A DNA stretch of 64,000 nt from CAMEON01 sp963643175 (GCA_963643175.1 CAVIJF010000005.1:1-64000), one strand, 5' to 3'; positions 36,249-45,371 are shown, counted from the stretch's first letter. Translations and numbers: made by a program. Notes: generated by a model from the letters alone, not told the origin.

Positions 36249-38312
36249 TTAGTTGTGCTTACGCTTTGCCAGCGTGACAGCCGCACCGGCGGCAATCAGC
36301 AGGACGGACAGACCGCCCAGCACCGACTTGCATCCACCGGAAGTCTTCCCGGCGGCGGTAGTGGCATTCGTGCCGGTCGGGGCATTCGTGTCGGAATCGG
36401 GGGCAGAGGTCTGCGCCTCGGTGGCGGTTGTCTGCGCGGAGGTCGGCTCCTCTTTCGTGGAGGTCGGTTCCTCCGTGTCGGTCGGCTTCGGAGCATCGGT
36501 TTCCGTGGCCGTGGTCGGCTTCTCAATCAGCGTGTACTCCGCCATGATGGTGATGTTCTTGTTGGAAAGAGTATATGCCTTCCACTTGCCGGTAAAGCCT
36601 TCCTTCTCGGGCACGGCGGGCTCCTTGATGGAGGTTGCGCCTGCCTCAAAGATTACGCGCTCGACGACCTTGCCGTTCGCCATGAAGGTTGCGGTGTAGG
36701 TCTTGTACTCGTGCATATACTGGTAGGCGGCATCCTCGCTGTCGAAGAAGGCGATGAACTCCAGCTCCATCGCGCCGGAGGAGGCGCCGTCAAAGAAGTC
36801 AACCCGCAGGAACTTCAGCTCATATGTCTCGGTATTCAGCGTGGACACACCCATGGCGCTCAGATCCACGATGTCGGTGTGCCATGCGCCGTCCGCGTTC
36901 AGCTCGCGCATGAAGGACTGTCCGCCGGTCGGACCTGCCTCCGTGGAGCTGAGGAAGAACTCTGTCTTATCCTGCACGGTGGTCTTGTAGCGGAACGCCA
37001 TGTAGCGACCGGCAGTTCTGCTCTCGCTGAAGAAGGTGGCATAGGGATCGGCGCCGGTCACGTTGACCGTAGTGATGCCGGTTGCGGAATCCATTTCCAG
37101 TGTGGCGGCATTCACATTGCCAACCGTCAGGCGGGAGCCGTCCAGAATCATCTTCGGTGTGGTGTCGCAGGGAATGCGGACGTCCTTCTTCTCAAAGGTG
37201 TAGGAATAGGTTCCGTCTTCGTTCTTGGTCACATCCCATGTGACGCCGTTCTCGTCGGTGTAGGTTGCCTTGTCACCATTCATAGTGACCTGCGATTCCT
37301 TCAGGACAGCGGTCTTGGTGACGTCGTGCAGCTCGTTGGCTTCCAGATAGCCCATCAGACCGGCACGGGTCGTGAAGCCCATGATGTACGCGACATCAAT
37401 GGATTCCTCGCCGGTGAACTTGTAGGAGCCGCCGCTCCAGTTGCGCGCCTCCAGCGGGTCAAAGCGGAAGTGCTGAACCGTCTGGTTCTCCTTGTCGTAG
37501 AACTGGTTGGTCGCCATGTCCACGATGGCATACGTCCAGCCGCTGCCGTTGGCGGCAATGGGGAACTCAATCATGTTGTTATCCGACGTGATGCCGGCTG
37601 CCTGCGCCATGTACAGCTGCATACGCGGGATGACGGAATGGTTATTGTACTTGACCAGCAGCCAGCGACCGACCTTGGTAGCGGTGCCGCCGACGTAATG
37701 CAGATAGGGGTCGCCGGTCGTGGTGGCGGTGAAGGTCACATAGCCGAGCTCACTCAGGGTTACGCCGCACCCGTTGGCAGAGGTGCCCTCGTTCAGGGCG
37801 CTGGCAGACAGCGTCCAGCAGGGGGTGTACTCTACTTCCTTGTCATCGGGAACCGTGTTTTCGGCAGCCGTGACCGTGATATTGGTGAACTTCAGAATGT
37901 CCATCGACACGCCTTCCTCATCCGTACCGCGGGCGATAACCTCGGTATAGGTGCCCTCCGGCAGGCTGATGAACACGGTGGACTTGTTGGAACCGGCATT
38001 GTAGTTTGCCTGAATCCATGCGGCGTGCTCCGTGCCATCCACAATCAGCGTGTACTTTCTGACAGCCGTAGCGGATACTGCCGTGACCTCTACCAGATAG
38101 GAACAGGTCGCGGACACAACCGCATCGGTTGCGGCAGAACCTCCCGCAAACACGACAGGCTCATTGGTGGTCGAAGTAGTTTCCGTGGAAAAGCCCGCCT
38201 GCTCGGTCACGACGACCGTGTAGGCTTCGTCAGCCGATACCGTGACGGCAAGGACGCCGATTGCGGACAGCAGCATAGTGATCGCAATCAGCACAGCGAA
38301 CAACCTTTTCAT
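36249..38312 (-). CDS. Secreted surface protein with a Cys-containing C-terminal anchor
   Basis: 687 aa. Signal peptide (MKRLFAVLIAITMLLSAIG..., cleaved near residue 28). Two similar beta-rich regions follow, around 195-320 and 395-510 (compare GTATKVGRWLLVKYNN with RTAGRYMAFRYKT), possibly carbohydrate-binding-like. An InlB-type/Flg_new repeat lies at ~525-590 (YTATFMANGKVVERVIFEAG). A Thr/Pro/Glu-rich spacer precedes a C-terminal signal of GGCKS, a hydrophobic helix and KRKHN. No LPXTG. Probably wall- or membrane-displayed and binding host or plant glycans. Own promoter and terminator. Confidence 0.82.
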   Translation of the reverse strand: MKRLFAVLIAITMLLSAIGVLAVTVSADEAYTVVVTEQAGFSTETTSTTNEPVVFAGGSAATDAVVSATCSYLVEVTAVSATAVRKYTLIVDGTEHAAWIQANYNAGSNKSTVFISLPEGTYTEVIARGTDEEGVSMDILKFTNITVTAAENTVPDDKEVEYTPCWTLSASALNEGTSANGCGVTLSELGYVTFTATTTGDPYLHYVGGTATKVGRWLLVKYNNHSVIPRMQLYMAQAAGITSDNNMIEFPIAANGSGWTYAIVDMATNQFYDKENQTVQHFRFDPLEARNWSGGSYKFTGEESIDVAYIMGFTTRAGLMGYLEANELHDVTKTAVLKESQVTMNGDKATYTDENGVTWDVTKNEDGTYSYTFEKKDVRIPCDTTPKMILDGSRLTVGNVNAATLEMDSATGITTVNVTGADPYATFFSESRTAGRYMAFRYKTTVQDKTEFFLSSTEAGPTGGQSFMRELNADGAWHTDIVDLSAMGVSTLNTETYELKFLRVDFFDGASSGAMELEFIAFFDSEDAAYQYMHEYKTYTATFMANGKVVERVIFEAGATSIKEPAVPEKEGFTGKWKAYTLSNKNITIMAEYTLIEKPTTATETDAPKPTDTEEPTSTKEEPTSAQTTATEAQTSAPDSDTNAPTGTNATTAAGKTSGGCKSVLGGLSVLLIAAGAAVTLAKRKHN

Positions 38313-38356
38313 GATGTTTCCTCCCTGAAATATTGATTTTTGCAGAAACCGCTTGT

Positions 38357-38385
38357 ATTATACACATGAATTCCATTTTTGTCAA
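38357..38385 (-). promoter_or_regulatory. Sigma-A promoter of the surface protein gene
   Basis: TTGACA (38380-38385), 17 bp, TATAAT (38357-38362): perfect hexamers on the minus strand. Confidence 0.88.
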
Positions 38386-38507
38386 GGGCTTTTCATATAT
38401 TTTCACAACAAAGCCGGCAAAGAAACACGTTTTTTTCGCGGAGGGGGAGCCTGTACCGGAGAACACCGGGTCAGCTGCAAATATTTTTTGAATTTTTTCA
38501 AAACCTA

Positions 38508-38536
38508 TTGCAAAACCTGCCATTTTAATGTATAAT
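38508..38536 (+). promoter_or_regulatory. Sigma-A promoter of rhaA
   Basis: TTGCAA (38508-38513), 17 bp, TATAAT (38531-38536). The leader before the ATG is about 100 nt; no operator was recognised. Confidence 0.75.
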
Positions 38537-38643
38537 AAATCCGAATGGTCAAATGCCCCGACTGCTCCTGCCGCACGCGGCGGCGGCAATCCGGCACGCT
38601 GCTCCCCATTATACATCTGTATTAAAATCACAGGAGGTTCACC

Positions 38644-39891
38644 ATGAACGCACGTTATGAGACCGCCAAAGAGGTGTACGCAAAGCTCGGTATCGACACC
38701 GAGGCTGCTTTGGCAAAGCTCCAGAACACCCGCATTTCCATGCACTGCTGGCAGGCAGACGATGTCCACGGTTTCGAGGGCACCGGTGCGCTGTCCGGCG
38801 GTATCCAGACGACCGGTAACTATCCCGGTCTGCCCCGCACGCCCGACGAGGTTTTCGCCGACCTGGACAAGGCGCTGTCCCTGATTCCCGGTCACCACAA
38901 GATCAATGTCCACGCCAACTATGCCATTGCCGAGCCGGGCGAGGTTGTGGACCGCGACACCATCGAGCCGCGTCACTTCAAGAGATGGGTCGAGTTCGCC
39001 AAGGCGCACAACTGCGGACTGGACTTCAACCCCACCTTCTTCTCTCACCCGAAGGCTTCCGGTCTGACCCTGACCAGCCCCGATGAGGACATCCGTAACT
39101 TCTGGATCCGTCACGGCATCGCCTGCATCCGCATCTCCGAGTACTTTGCCCGCGAGACCGGCTTCCCCTGCCTGATGAACATCTGGATCGGCGACGGCTT
39201 CAAGGATGTTCCCGCCGACCGTATGGGCCCCCGTATGCGCTACATGGATTCCATCGACAAGATTCTGTCCTGCGGCTACGACAAGAGCCTTGTGTACGTC
39301 GCGCTGGAGTCCAAGGTGTTCGGTATCGGCGTGGAGGCATATACTGCCGGTTCCGCCGAGTTCACGCTGTCCTACGCTATGAGCCGTCACCTGACGCCCC
39401 TCATGGACAACGGTCATTATCATCCCACCGAAGTGGTTTCGGATAAGATTCCTGCTCTGCTGTGCTTCAATGACCGCATCGCCCTGCACATCACCCGCGG
39501 CATCCGCTGGGATTCCGACCACGTGGTCGCCTACGATGATGAGACCAAGGAGATGATGAAGGAAGTCGTGCGCTGCAACGCGCTGGATCGCGTGTTCCTT
39601 GCGACCGACTACTTCGACGCTTCCATCAACCGTGTCGCTGCGCTGGTCATCGGTATGCGCAACGTGCAGAAGGCAATCCTGACCGCCCTGCTCCTGCCCA
39701 ACGAGAAGCTGAAGGAGCTGCAGGACAACGGCGAGTTCACCAAGCTGCTGGCTCTCCAGGAGGAGAACAAGCTGCTGCCCGTCGGCGCTGTCTGGGACGA
39801 GTTCTGCGCCCGCAACAACGTGCCTGCCGGTTCCGAGTGGTTCAAGGACATCGAGGACTACGAGAAGAACGTGCAGCTGCTGCGCAAGTAA
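38644..39891 (+). CDS. rhaA: L-rhamnose isomerase
   Basis: 415 aa, the family length. Converts L-rhamnose to L-rhamnulose. ISMHCWQADDVHGFEG at the N-terminus, KINVHANYA, DFNPTFFSHPKA, and metal/active-site residues in LMDNGHYHPTE and WDSDHVV match RhaA. Codons are unusually biased (GGT, CGT, AAG), suggesting high expression. AGGAGG ribosome site. No rhaB, rhaD or transporter is next to it, so the rest of the pathway must be elsewhere. Confidence 0.95.
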   Translation: MNARYETAKEVYAKLGIDTEAALAKLQNTRISMHCWQADDVHGFEGTGALSGGIQTTGNYPGLPRTPDEVFADLDKALSLIPGHHKINVHANYAIAEPGEVVDRDTIEPRHFKRWVEFAKAHNCGLDFNPTFFSHPKASGLTLTSPDEDIRNFWIRHGIACIRISEYFARETGFPCLMNIWIGDGFKDVPADRMGPRMRYMDSIDKILSCGYDKSLVYVALESKVFGIGVEAYTAGSAEFTLSYAMSRHLTPLMDNGHYHPTEVVSDKIPALLCFNDRIALHITRGIRWDSDHVVAYDDETKEMMKEVVRCNALDRVFLATDYFDASINRVAALVIGMRNVQKAILTALLLPNEKLKELQDNGEFTKLLALQEENKLLPVGAVWDEFCARNNVPAGSEWFKDIEDYEKNVQLLRK

Positions 39892-39900
39892 AAGCAATGC

Positions 39901-39928
39901 AAAAAAGGGGGAGCCAGCTCCCCCTTTT
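39901..39928 (+). terminator. Terminator of rhaA
   Basis: AAAAGGGGGAGC and complement with a very short loop, ending TTTT, 9 nt after the stop codon. Confidence 0.85.
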
Positions 39929-39947
39929 CCTTGTGTCTACACAAGGA

Positions 39948-39988
39948 CAGAGAACTGCCGGGCGGCATTGCCGCCCGGCAGTTCTCTG
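39948..39988. repeat. Perfect 19-bp hairpin between rhaA and rplS
   Basis: CAGAGAACTGCCGGGCGGC and its complement around an ATT loop, with no T run on either side. Lies 13 nt after the rplS stop (minus strand); it may protect the rplS mRNA end or act as a non-canonical terminator. Confidence 0.7.
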
Positions 39989-40000
39989 TCCGGAGACGTA

Positions 40001-40345
40001 TCAGTCGATCTGCTCCTTGACCTTGGAAGCCTTACCGACGCGGTCGCGCAGGTAGTACAGCTTCGCACGGCGAACCTTACCGACACGGATGACGGTAATG
40101 CCCGCAACGTTCGGGGAGTGCAGGGGGAAGGTCTTTTCCACACCGCAGCCATAGGTGACGCGGCGAACCGTAAAGGTCTCGGAAATGCCGCCGCCGTGAC
40201 GGGCGATGACAGTACCCTCATAAACCTGAATTCTCTCTCTGTTGCCCTCTTTGATCTTGTTCTCGACACGAACCGTGTCGCCGATGCTGAAGGAAGGCAC
40301 TTCAGCCTTGAGCTGCTCGTTTGTAAAAGCCTTGATTAAATCCAT
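40001..40345 (-). CDS. rplS: 50S ribosomal protein L19
   Basis: 114 aa, standard length. Sits at the 30S-50S interface. FSIGDTVRVENKIKEGNRERIQ, YEGTVIARHGGGISETFTVRR, GCGVEKTFPLHSPN and RRAKLYYLRDRVGKASKVKE are diagnostic. It is separated from the usual rimM-trmD partners and has its own promoter. AGGAGGGT ribosome site. Confidence 0.97.
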   Translation of the reverse strand: MDLIKAFTNEQLKAEVPSFSIGDTVRVENKIKEGNRERIQVYEGTVIARHGGGISETFTVRRVTYGCGVEKTFPLHSPNVAGITVIRVGKVRRAKLYYLRDRVGKASKVKEQID

Positions 40346-40363
40346 CTTGACCCTCCTGATACC

Positions 40364-40399
40364 GGATGTTCATGCAGAGCGCGGCAGCGGACCATCCGT
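40364..40399 (-). promoter_or_regulatory. Possible L19-type leader stem before rplS
   Basis: In the rplS leader CGGATG pairs with CATCCG across ~24 nt, just upstream of the ribosome site. Firmicute rplS genes often carry an L19-binding leader; identity with that RNA family is an inference from position and a 6-bp stem only. Confidence 0.35.
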
Positions 40400-40443
40400 G
40401 ATACGTGACCGCACGGGCATATGCGCCCGCACACACGCAGACT

Positions 40444-40472
40444 ATTATAGCACAAACGCCCGCGGATTGCAA
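40444..40472 (-). promoter_or_regulatory. Sigma-A promoter of rplS
   Basis: TTGCAA (40467-40472), 17 bp ending TGC, TATAAT (40444-40449) on the minus strand; leader of about 90 nt. Confidence 0.8.
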
Positions 40473-40630
40473 TACCTTTTGCGAAAATAAACGGACTGCG
40501 GACGTGATTTTTTACGGGTGAATTCTCAAGGTATCACCGCGAAAAGGAAATGGGTGAAAAACCGGCAACAATGCGACAACGCAGGCACCCGGAGATGCCA
40601 TTCCTGCAAATCCTGCCTGCCCCGACGTTC

Positions 40631-41875
40631 TCAATCATTCCCCTTGGGCTTTCCCTTGATTGCCTTCCAGTACGCCGCTGCCGCCTGCTCGGTTTTGTTG
40701 ACGCCCGGCACGTAGTAGCAGCGCCCTGTCAGATCGTCCGGCAGATACTGCTGCTCCACATAGTGATTTTCGTAGTCGTGCGGATACTTGTAGCCCTTGA
40801 ACAGCGGGCTTTGCAGGTGAACGGGAATGCGCACGCCCCGCCCGGCGGATACGTCCTCCGAGGCGGCGTGCAATGCCATGTATGCGGAATTGGACTTCGG
40901 CGCGGTTGCCAGCAGCAGAGCGGCGTGTATCAGCGGTATCTGCGCTTCCGGCATTCCCAGCTCACGCGCCGATTCACAGCAGGCGCGGACAATGGCTGCC
41001 GCCTGTGGGTAGGCAAGCCCGATGTCCTCGCTTGCAATCACCTGCAGGCGCCGGCAGAGCGAGAACATCTCGCCCAACGCCAGCATTTTTGCTACATAGA
41101 ACGCTGTTGCGTCCGGGTCGGAGCCGCGGATGGATTTCTGGAGACATCCCAGCAGATCGTAGTGCACGTCGTCACTGAAATTGCCGATTCCGACGTCAAA
41201 CGCGGCAACGTGCTCCCGCGTAATAACGGCGCCCGGCTCCGGTCCGGCGGCAAAATACGCATTTTCCAACAGCCCGACGGCACGCCGGACATCGCCTTCC
41301 ACGCCGCCCGCCAGCAGAAGTCCCACATCGTCCGGCAGAGTGGTGGAGGTGGCGTTCTGCGTATTGAGCCAGTCCAGCGCCCGGTGCAGGACGGGCAGGC
41401 AGGCGCGCGGTGCAACCGGCTTGAACTCAAACAGGGAGGAGCGCGAAATCAGCGCGTTGTAGACGTAGAAATGCGGGTTTTCGGTTGTGGAGGCGATCAG
41501 GGTGATGCGCCCGTCCTCCATGTATTCCAGCAGGCTCTGCTGCTGCTTACGGTTGAAATACTGTATCTCGTCCAGATACAGCAGGACGCCGGACGCGCCG
41601 AACATCCCGCCCGTTTCGGCAAGAATCGCCTTGACATCCGCAAGGGAGGCGGTGGTGGCGTTGAGTTTGTGGAACGCCATGCCGGATGCGGCGGCAATGA
41701 CCGATGCCGCTGTTGTTTTGCCGGTTCCGGGCGGACCGTAGAAAATCATATTGGTTAGGCGTCCTGCCGTTATCATGCGGCGCAGGACGCCGTTTCTTCC
41801 GAACAGGTGCTCCTGCCCGACAATTTCATCCATGGTACGCGGACGGATAGCGTCCGCCAGTGGTGTCTGAATCAT
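40631..41875 (-). CDS. rarA: Replication-associated recombination protein RarA (MgsA)
   Basis: 414 aa. AAA+ ATPase acting at stalled replication forks. PLADAIRPRTMDEIVGQEHL start, Walker A FYGPPGTGKTT, Walker B LLYLDEIQYFNRKQQ (Gln where DEIHRF is usual), sensor IASTTENPHF, then the C-terminal tetramerisation region with RGSDPDATAFYVAKM and IASEDIGLAYPQA. Own promoter, divergent from pduL. Confidence 0.94.
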   Translation of the reverse strand: MIQTPLADAIRPRTMDEIVGQEHLFGRNGVLRRMITAGRLTNMIFYGPPGTGKTTAASVIAAASGMAFHKLNATTASLADVKAILAETGGMFGASGVLLYLDEIQYFNRKQQQSLLEYMEDGRITLIASTTENPHFYVYNALISRSSLFEFKPVAPRACLPVLHRALDWLNTQNATSTTLPDDVGLLLAGGVEGDVRRAVGLLENAYFAAGPEPGAVITREHVAAFDVGIGNFSDDVHYDLLGCLQKSIRGSDPDATAFYVAKMLALGEMFSLCRRLQVIASEDIGLAYPQAAAIVRACCESARELGMPEAQIPLIHAALLLATAPKSNSAYMALHAASEDVSAGRGVRIPVHLQSPLFKGYKYPHDYENHYVEQQYLPDDLTGRCYYVPGVNKTEQAAAAYWKAIKGKPKGND

Positions 41876-41923
41876 GCGCGTGTACCCTCCCCGCCGGTCG
41901 GCGGCGCCCTTTTCTCTGCCGCT

Positions 41924-41952
41924 ATTGTACTACATACGGCTGGATTTGTCAA
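41924..41952 (-). promoter_or_regulatory. Sigma-A promoter of rarA
   Basis: TTGACA (41947-41952), 17 bp, TACAAT (41924-41929) on the minus strand. Between here and the pduL promoter, 42055-42080 holds CCCGGTTC twice with GAACC complements (small nested hairpins). Confidence 0.85.
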
Positions 41953-42107
41953 GGGAGGGACAGCGGGGCGGAAAAGTTTCGCGAACATTTGCCCAGCAAA
42001 ATTATGTATCGCCCGGCGCGATGCCCGCCTGTGCCCGCCGCGTGCGCGTGACCCGGTTCGCAGAACCCGGTTCACGAACCCCGCACAAAAGATTTTCATT
42101 TTCCACC

Positions 42108-42136
42108 TTTACAAGCGGCTGAAAATATGCTATAAT
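42108..42136 (+). promoter_or_regulatory. Sigma-A promoter of pduL
   Basis: TTTACA (42108-42113), 17 bp ending TGC, TATAAT (42131-42136), about 95 nt before the start. Confidence 0.8.
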
Positions 42137-42231
42137 ACTCCATGTATGCGGATTTTGTCTTTTCCGGATGGGAGGGACCGACCCGCACCGACAAATGTAC
42201 TATTCTGTCAGGAAAGAGGAACGGAAGAGAA

Positions 42232-42807
42232 ATGGAAAACAAATTCCTTGTCGAGACTTCGGCACGTCACATCCATCTGACCGACGAGGCAGTCCGGGTT
42301 CTGTACGGCGAGGGCGCAACCCTGGTCGTCAAGAAGATGCTCAGTCAGCCCGGGCAGTTTGCCTCCGCCAACGAGAAAATCAGGTTGGTCGGTCCCAAGG
42401 GCGAAATGGCGGTCAGCGTGCTGGGACCCACCCGGTCGAAGAATCAGGTTGAGCTGTCCTTTACGGATGCGCGCGCACTGGGGCTGAAGGATGTCCCCGT
42501 CCGCGAGAGCGGCGATGTCGCCGGAACGCCCGGACTGCGGCTGATCGGTCCTGCCGGTGAGCTGGACATCGCGGAGGGCGTCATCATCGCCAAGCGCCAC
42601 ATTCACATGACACCCGCCGATGCTGAGGCATTCGGCGTGACCAACGGACAAATTGTCAAGGTTCTGATCCGATCCGCCCGTACCACGATTTTTGACGACG
42701 TGGTTGTCCGCGTCAGCCCGAATTATGCCCTCGCCATGCACATCGATACCGATGAGTGCAACGCCGCCGCCGCATTCGGCACGGCGTACGGCGAGCTGGT
42801 TCCGTAA
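42232..42807 (+). CDS. pduL: PduL-type phosphotransacylase
   Basis: 191 aa. Transfers acetyl or propionyl groups between CoA and phosphate. Two PduL domains with ETSARHIHLTDEAV and AKRHIHMTPADAEAFGV (metal-binding His pairs) are diagnostic. It lacks the N-terminal encapsulation peptide of microcompartment PduL, and no shell genes are near, so it is probably the cytosolic phosphotransacetylase. The ATG at 42232 has GGAAGAG upstream; the frame opens earlier at 42142 without one. Confidence 0.92.
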   Translation: MENKFLVETSARHIHLTDEAVRVLYGEGATLVVKKMLSQPGQFASANEKIRLVGPKGEMAVSVLGPTRSKNQVELSFTDARALGLKDVPVRESGDVAGTPGLRLIGPAGELDIAEGVIIAKRHIHMTPADAEAFGVTNGQIVKVLIRSARTTIFDDVVVRVSPNYALAMHIDTDECNAAAAFGTAYGELVP

Positions 42808-42854
42808 AGCCGGCAGATACCGGCAAAAGAAAGGGAAGGAAATAGGCAAACGCC

Positions 42855-43490
42855 ATGAAGATTCTGTTTCAGGGTGATAGCGTGACCGATGCCGGACGGG
42901 ATCGATCCAACCCCCACGACATGGGGGAGGGGTACCCGCGCTATGCGTCGGCAATGATTCAGGACAGCTATCCGGAGACCGGGTTTGAGTTTGTCAATCT
43001 CGGCATCAGCGGAAACCGTACCGCCGATCTGGTCAGCCGGCTGGAGCACGATTTCATCGACGTTCAGCCGGACATCGTGTCGGTCATGATCGGCATCAAC
43101 GACGTCTGGCACCACTATGCATTCGCCTACATCGAAACGACGGACAGCGAGTTTGAGGCAAACCTGCGCCTGATTCTGACGGCGCTCCGGGAGCGTACAC
43201 ACGCCCGCATTCTGCTCATTCAGCCGGTGCTCCTGTTCGGGGGCTCGGACGCTATGAAGCAGGAGTTGAAGCGCAAGCAGGAGATATTTGCGCGGCTGGC
43301 GGCGGAATTTGCCGATGCGTACCTGCCGATGGACGACGTTCTGCGGGAGACGCATCCCGGGAACCCTGCCGATTATTCGGCGGACGGAGTTCATCCCAAC
43401 GCGGACGGCGCCATGCTGATCGGGGAGGCATACCTGCGTGCCGTCGCCCCGCTGATTGAGGCGTGCGAGGCGGACGGCAACCGCGACTGA
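42855..43490 (+). CDS. SGNH/GDSL-type hydrolase
   Basis: 211 aa, cytoplasmic (no signal peptide). Block I GDSVTDAGRD (catalytic Ser9), block II NLGISGNRTADL, block III IGINDVW and block V DGVHPN (Asp/His) are all present, so an active esterase, probably a deacetylase of sugars or xylan fragments. 47 nt after pduL, likely in the same transcript. Confidence 0.88.
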   Translation: MKILFQGDSVTDAGRDRSNPHDMGEGYPRYASAMIQDSYPETGFEFVNLGISGNRTADLVSRLEHDFIDVQPDIVSVMIGINDVWHHYAFAYIETTDSEFEANLRLILTALRERTHARILLIQPVLLFGGSDAMKQELKRKQEIFARLAAEFADAYLPMDDVLRETHPGNPADYSADGVHPNADGAMLIGEAYLRAVAPLIEACEADGNRD

Positions 43491-43589
43491 CCTGCGCCCG
43501 GTTTTCCCTTTTACACAAGTGAGTTGCCGGTGTATCCGGCGGCACTTCCCAAGGTTTCCCGTATACTATTAACTGGAGGAGATAAAAAC

Positions 43590-44321
43590 ATGAGCAACGA
43601 GAACACAAAGCCCTGCGCATATGCCATGAGCCAGGAAGTTCAGCATATGTGCACCGTGGCACAGGGACCCAATCACGGTCCCGCTCCGCTGCCCGAAGAG
43701 GGTAAGTGGATTCAGGCACGGCAGATTACCGACATTTCCGGCTACACTCACGGTGTGGGCTGGTGTGCGCCGCAGCAGGGTGCCTGTAAGCTGTCGCTGA
43801 ACGTCAAGAATGGCGTCATCGAGGAGGCACTGGTTGAGACCATCGGCTGCTCCGGCATGACCCACTCTGCCGCCATGGCAGCCGAAATCCTGCCCGGCAA
43901 GACGATTCTGGAGGCGCTGAACACCGACCTGGTGTGTGACGCCATCAATACCGCCATGCGCGAGCTGTTCCTGCAGATCGTCTACGGCCGCACGCAGTCC
44001 GCATTCTCCGAGGGCGGTCTGGTTATCGGCGCCGGTATGGAGGATCTGGGCAAGGGCGCACGCTCCATGGTCGGCACCATGTACGGCACCCGCGAGAAGG
44101 GTGTCCGCTACCTGGAAATGACCGAGGGCTACTGCACCCGGATGGCACTGGACGAGGACGATCAGGTCATCGGCTACGAGTTCGTGTCGCTGGGCAAGAT
44201 GACGGATTTCATCAAAAAGGGCATGGAGCCGAACGAGGCGTATGAGAAGGCGAAGGGTCATTACGGGCGTTTCACTCCCGCGGACGGCGCCGTCAAGTAC
44301 ATCGATCCCCGCAAGGAATAA
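43590..44321 (+). CDS. NifU/IscU-like scaffold protein paired with a GGGtGRT protein
   Basis: 243 aa. Contains GWCAPQQGACKLSLNVKNGVIEEALVETIGCSGMTHSAAMAAEIL, split here as an IscU-type fold with its conserved cysteines (WCAP, GAC, GCSGM). Databases name such proteins iron-sulfur cluster assembly scaffold family; the real function of this pair is unknown. The ATG at 43590 follows GGAGGAGA; the open frame further upstream lacks a ribosome site. A GTATACT -10-like box lies near 43560. The next gene starts 19 nt downstream. Confidence 0.85.
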   Translation: MSNENTKPCAYAMSQEVQHMCTVAQGPNHGPAPLPEEGKWIQARQITDISGYTHGVGWCAPQQGACKLSLNVKNGVIEEALVETIGCSGMTHSAAMAAEILPGKTILEALNTDLVCDAINTAMRELFLQIVYGRTQSAFSEGGLVIGAGMEDLGKGARSMVGTMYGTREKGVRYLEMTEGYCTRMALDEDDQVIGYEFVSLGKMTDFIKKGMEPNEAYEKAKGHYGRFTPADGAVKYIDPRKE

Positions 44322-44339
44322 GAAGGAGGATATACCAGA

Positions 44340-45353
44340 ATGGTACAGTTTGAAGGAATTGAGAGACGCGAGGCGAAGATTCTCGGCGTTCTGAAGGAAT
44401 ACGGTATCTCCTCTATCGAAGAATGCAAGTCCATCTGTGACGCGAAGGGCATTGATCCCTACACCATCGTTGCCGAAACGCAGCCCATCTGCTTTGAGAA
44501 CGCCAAGTGGGCGTACACCGTCGGCGCCGCCATCGCATTCAAAGAGGCGGAGAAGACCGGCAACAAGTCCGCCGCAGCTGCCGCTGCCAATATCGGTGTC
44601 GGTCTGCAGTCATTCTGCGTGCCCGGTTCGGTTGCCGAGAACCGCAAGGTCGGTCTGGGACACGGCAACCTCGGCAAGATGCTGTTGTCCGAGGAGACTG
44701 AGTGCTTCTGCTTCCTCGCCGGACATGAGTCCTTTGCCGCCGCCGAGGGCGCTATCAAGATTGCGCTGAACGCCAACAAGGTTCGCGTCAAGCCCCTGCG
44801 CGTGATTCTGAACGGTCTGGGCAAGGATGCCGCCATGATTATTTCCCGTATCAACGGCTTTACTTACGTCAAGACCGTGTTTGACCCGTACACCGAGACG
44901 GTCAGCATTGTGAGCGAGCACGCTTACTCCAACGGTCCCCGTGCGGCTGTCCGCTGCTACGGCGCGGACAATGTGCCGGAGGGCGTGGCTATCATGCGGC
45001 TGGAGAATGTCGGCGTGTCCATCACGGGCAACTCCACCAACCCGACCCGGTTCCAGCATCCCGTTGCGGGCACCTACAAGAAGTGGTGCGTTGAGAACGG
45101 TGTCAAGTACTTCTCGGTTGCATCCGGCGGCGGCACAGGTCGCACCCTGCACCCGGATAACATGGCTGCCGGTCCCTCTTCCTACGGTATGACCGATACC
45201 ATGGGCAGAATGCATTCCGACGCGCAGTTTGCCGGTTCCTCCTCCGTCCCCGCACACGTGGAGATGATGGGACTTATCGGTATGGGCAACAACCCGATGG
45301 TCGGCGCGACGGTCGCCGTTGCCGTGGCTGTTGAGGAAGCGCTCAAGAAGTAA
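44340..45353 (+). CDS. GGGtGRT protein
   Basis: 337 aa. Named for its SGGGTGRTLHPDNM motif (near residue 265). Other blocks: MVQFEGIERREAKILGVLKEYGI, VGLGHGNLGKMLLSEETECFCFLAGHESFAAAEGA, and an Ala/Val-rich C-terminus. Widespread beside the NifU-like gene in Clostridia and Bacteroidetes; function unknown. AAGGAGG ribosome site; terminator follows. Confidence 0.93.
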   Translation: MVQFEGIERREAKILGVLKEYGISSIEECKSICDAKGIDPYTIVAETQPICFENAKWAYTVGAAIAFKEAEKTGNKSAAAAAANIGVGLQSFCVPGSVAENRKVGLGHGNLGKMLLSEETECFCFLAGHESFAAAEGAIKIALNANKVRVKPLRVILNGLGKDAAMIISRINGFTYVKTVFDPYTETVSIVSEHAYSNGPRAAVRCYGADNVPEGVAIMRLENVGVSITGNSTNPTRFQHPVAGTYKKWCVENGVKYFSVASGGGTGRTLHPDNMAAGPSSYGMTDTMGRMHSDAQFAGSSSVPAHVEMMGLIGMGNNPMVGATVAVAVAVEEALKK

Positions 45354-45371
45354 TCCCGTAATAGACAAGGC

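Noticed and set aside
36114..38336. A 740-aa plus-strand frame opposite the surface protein
   Set aside because: Composition is His/Gly/Val/Gln-rich shadow; the minus-strand gene has promoter, signal peptide, anchor and terminator.
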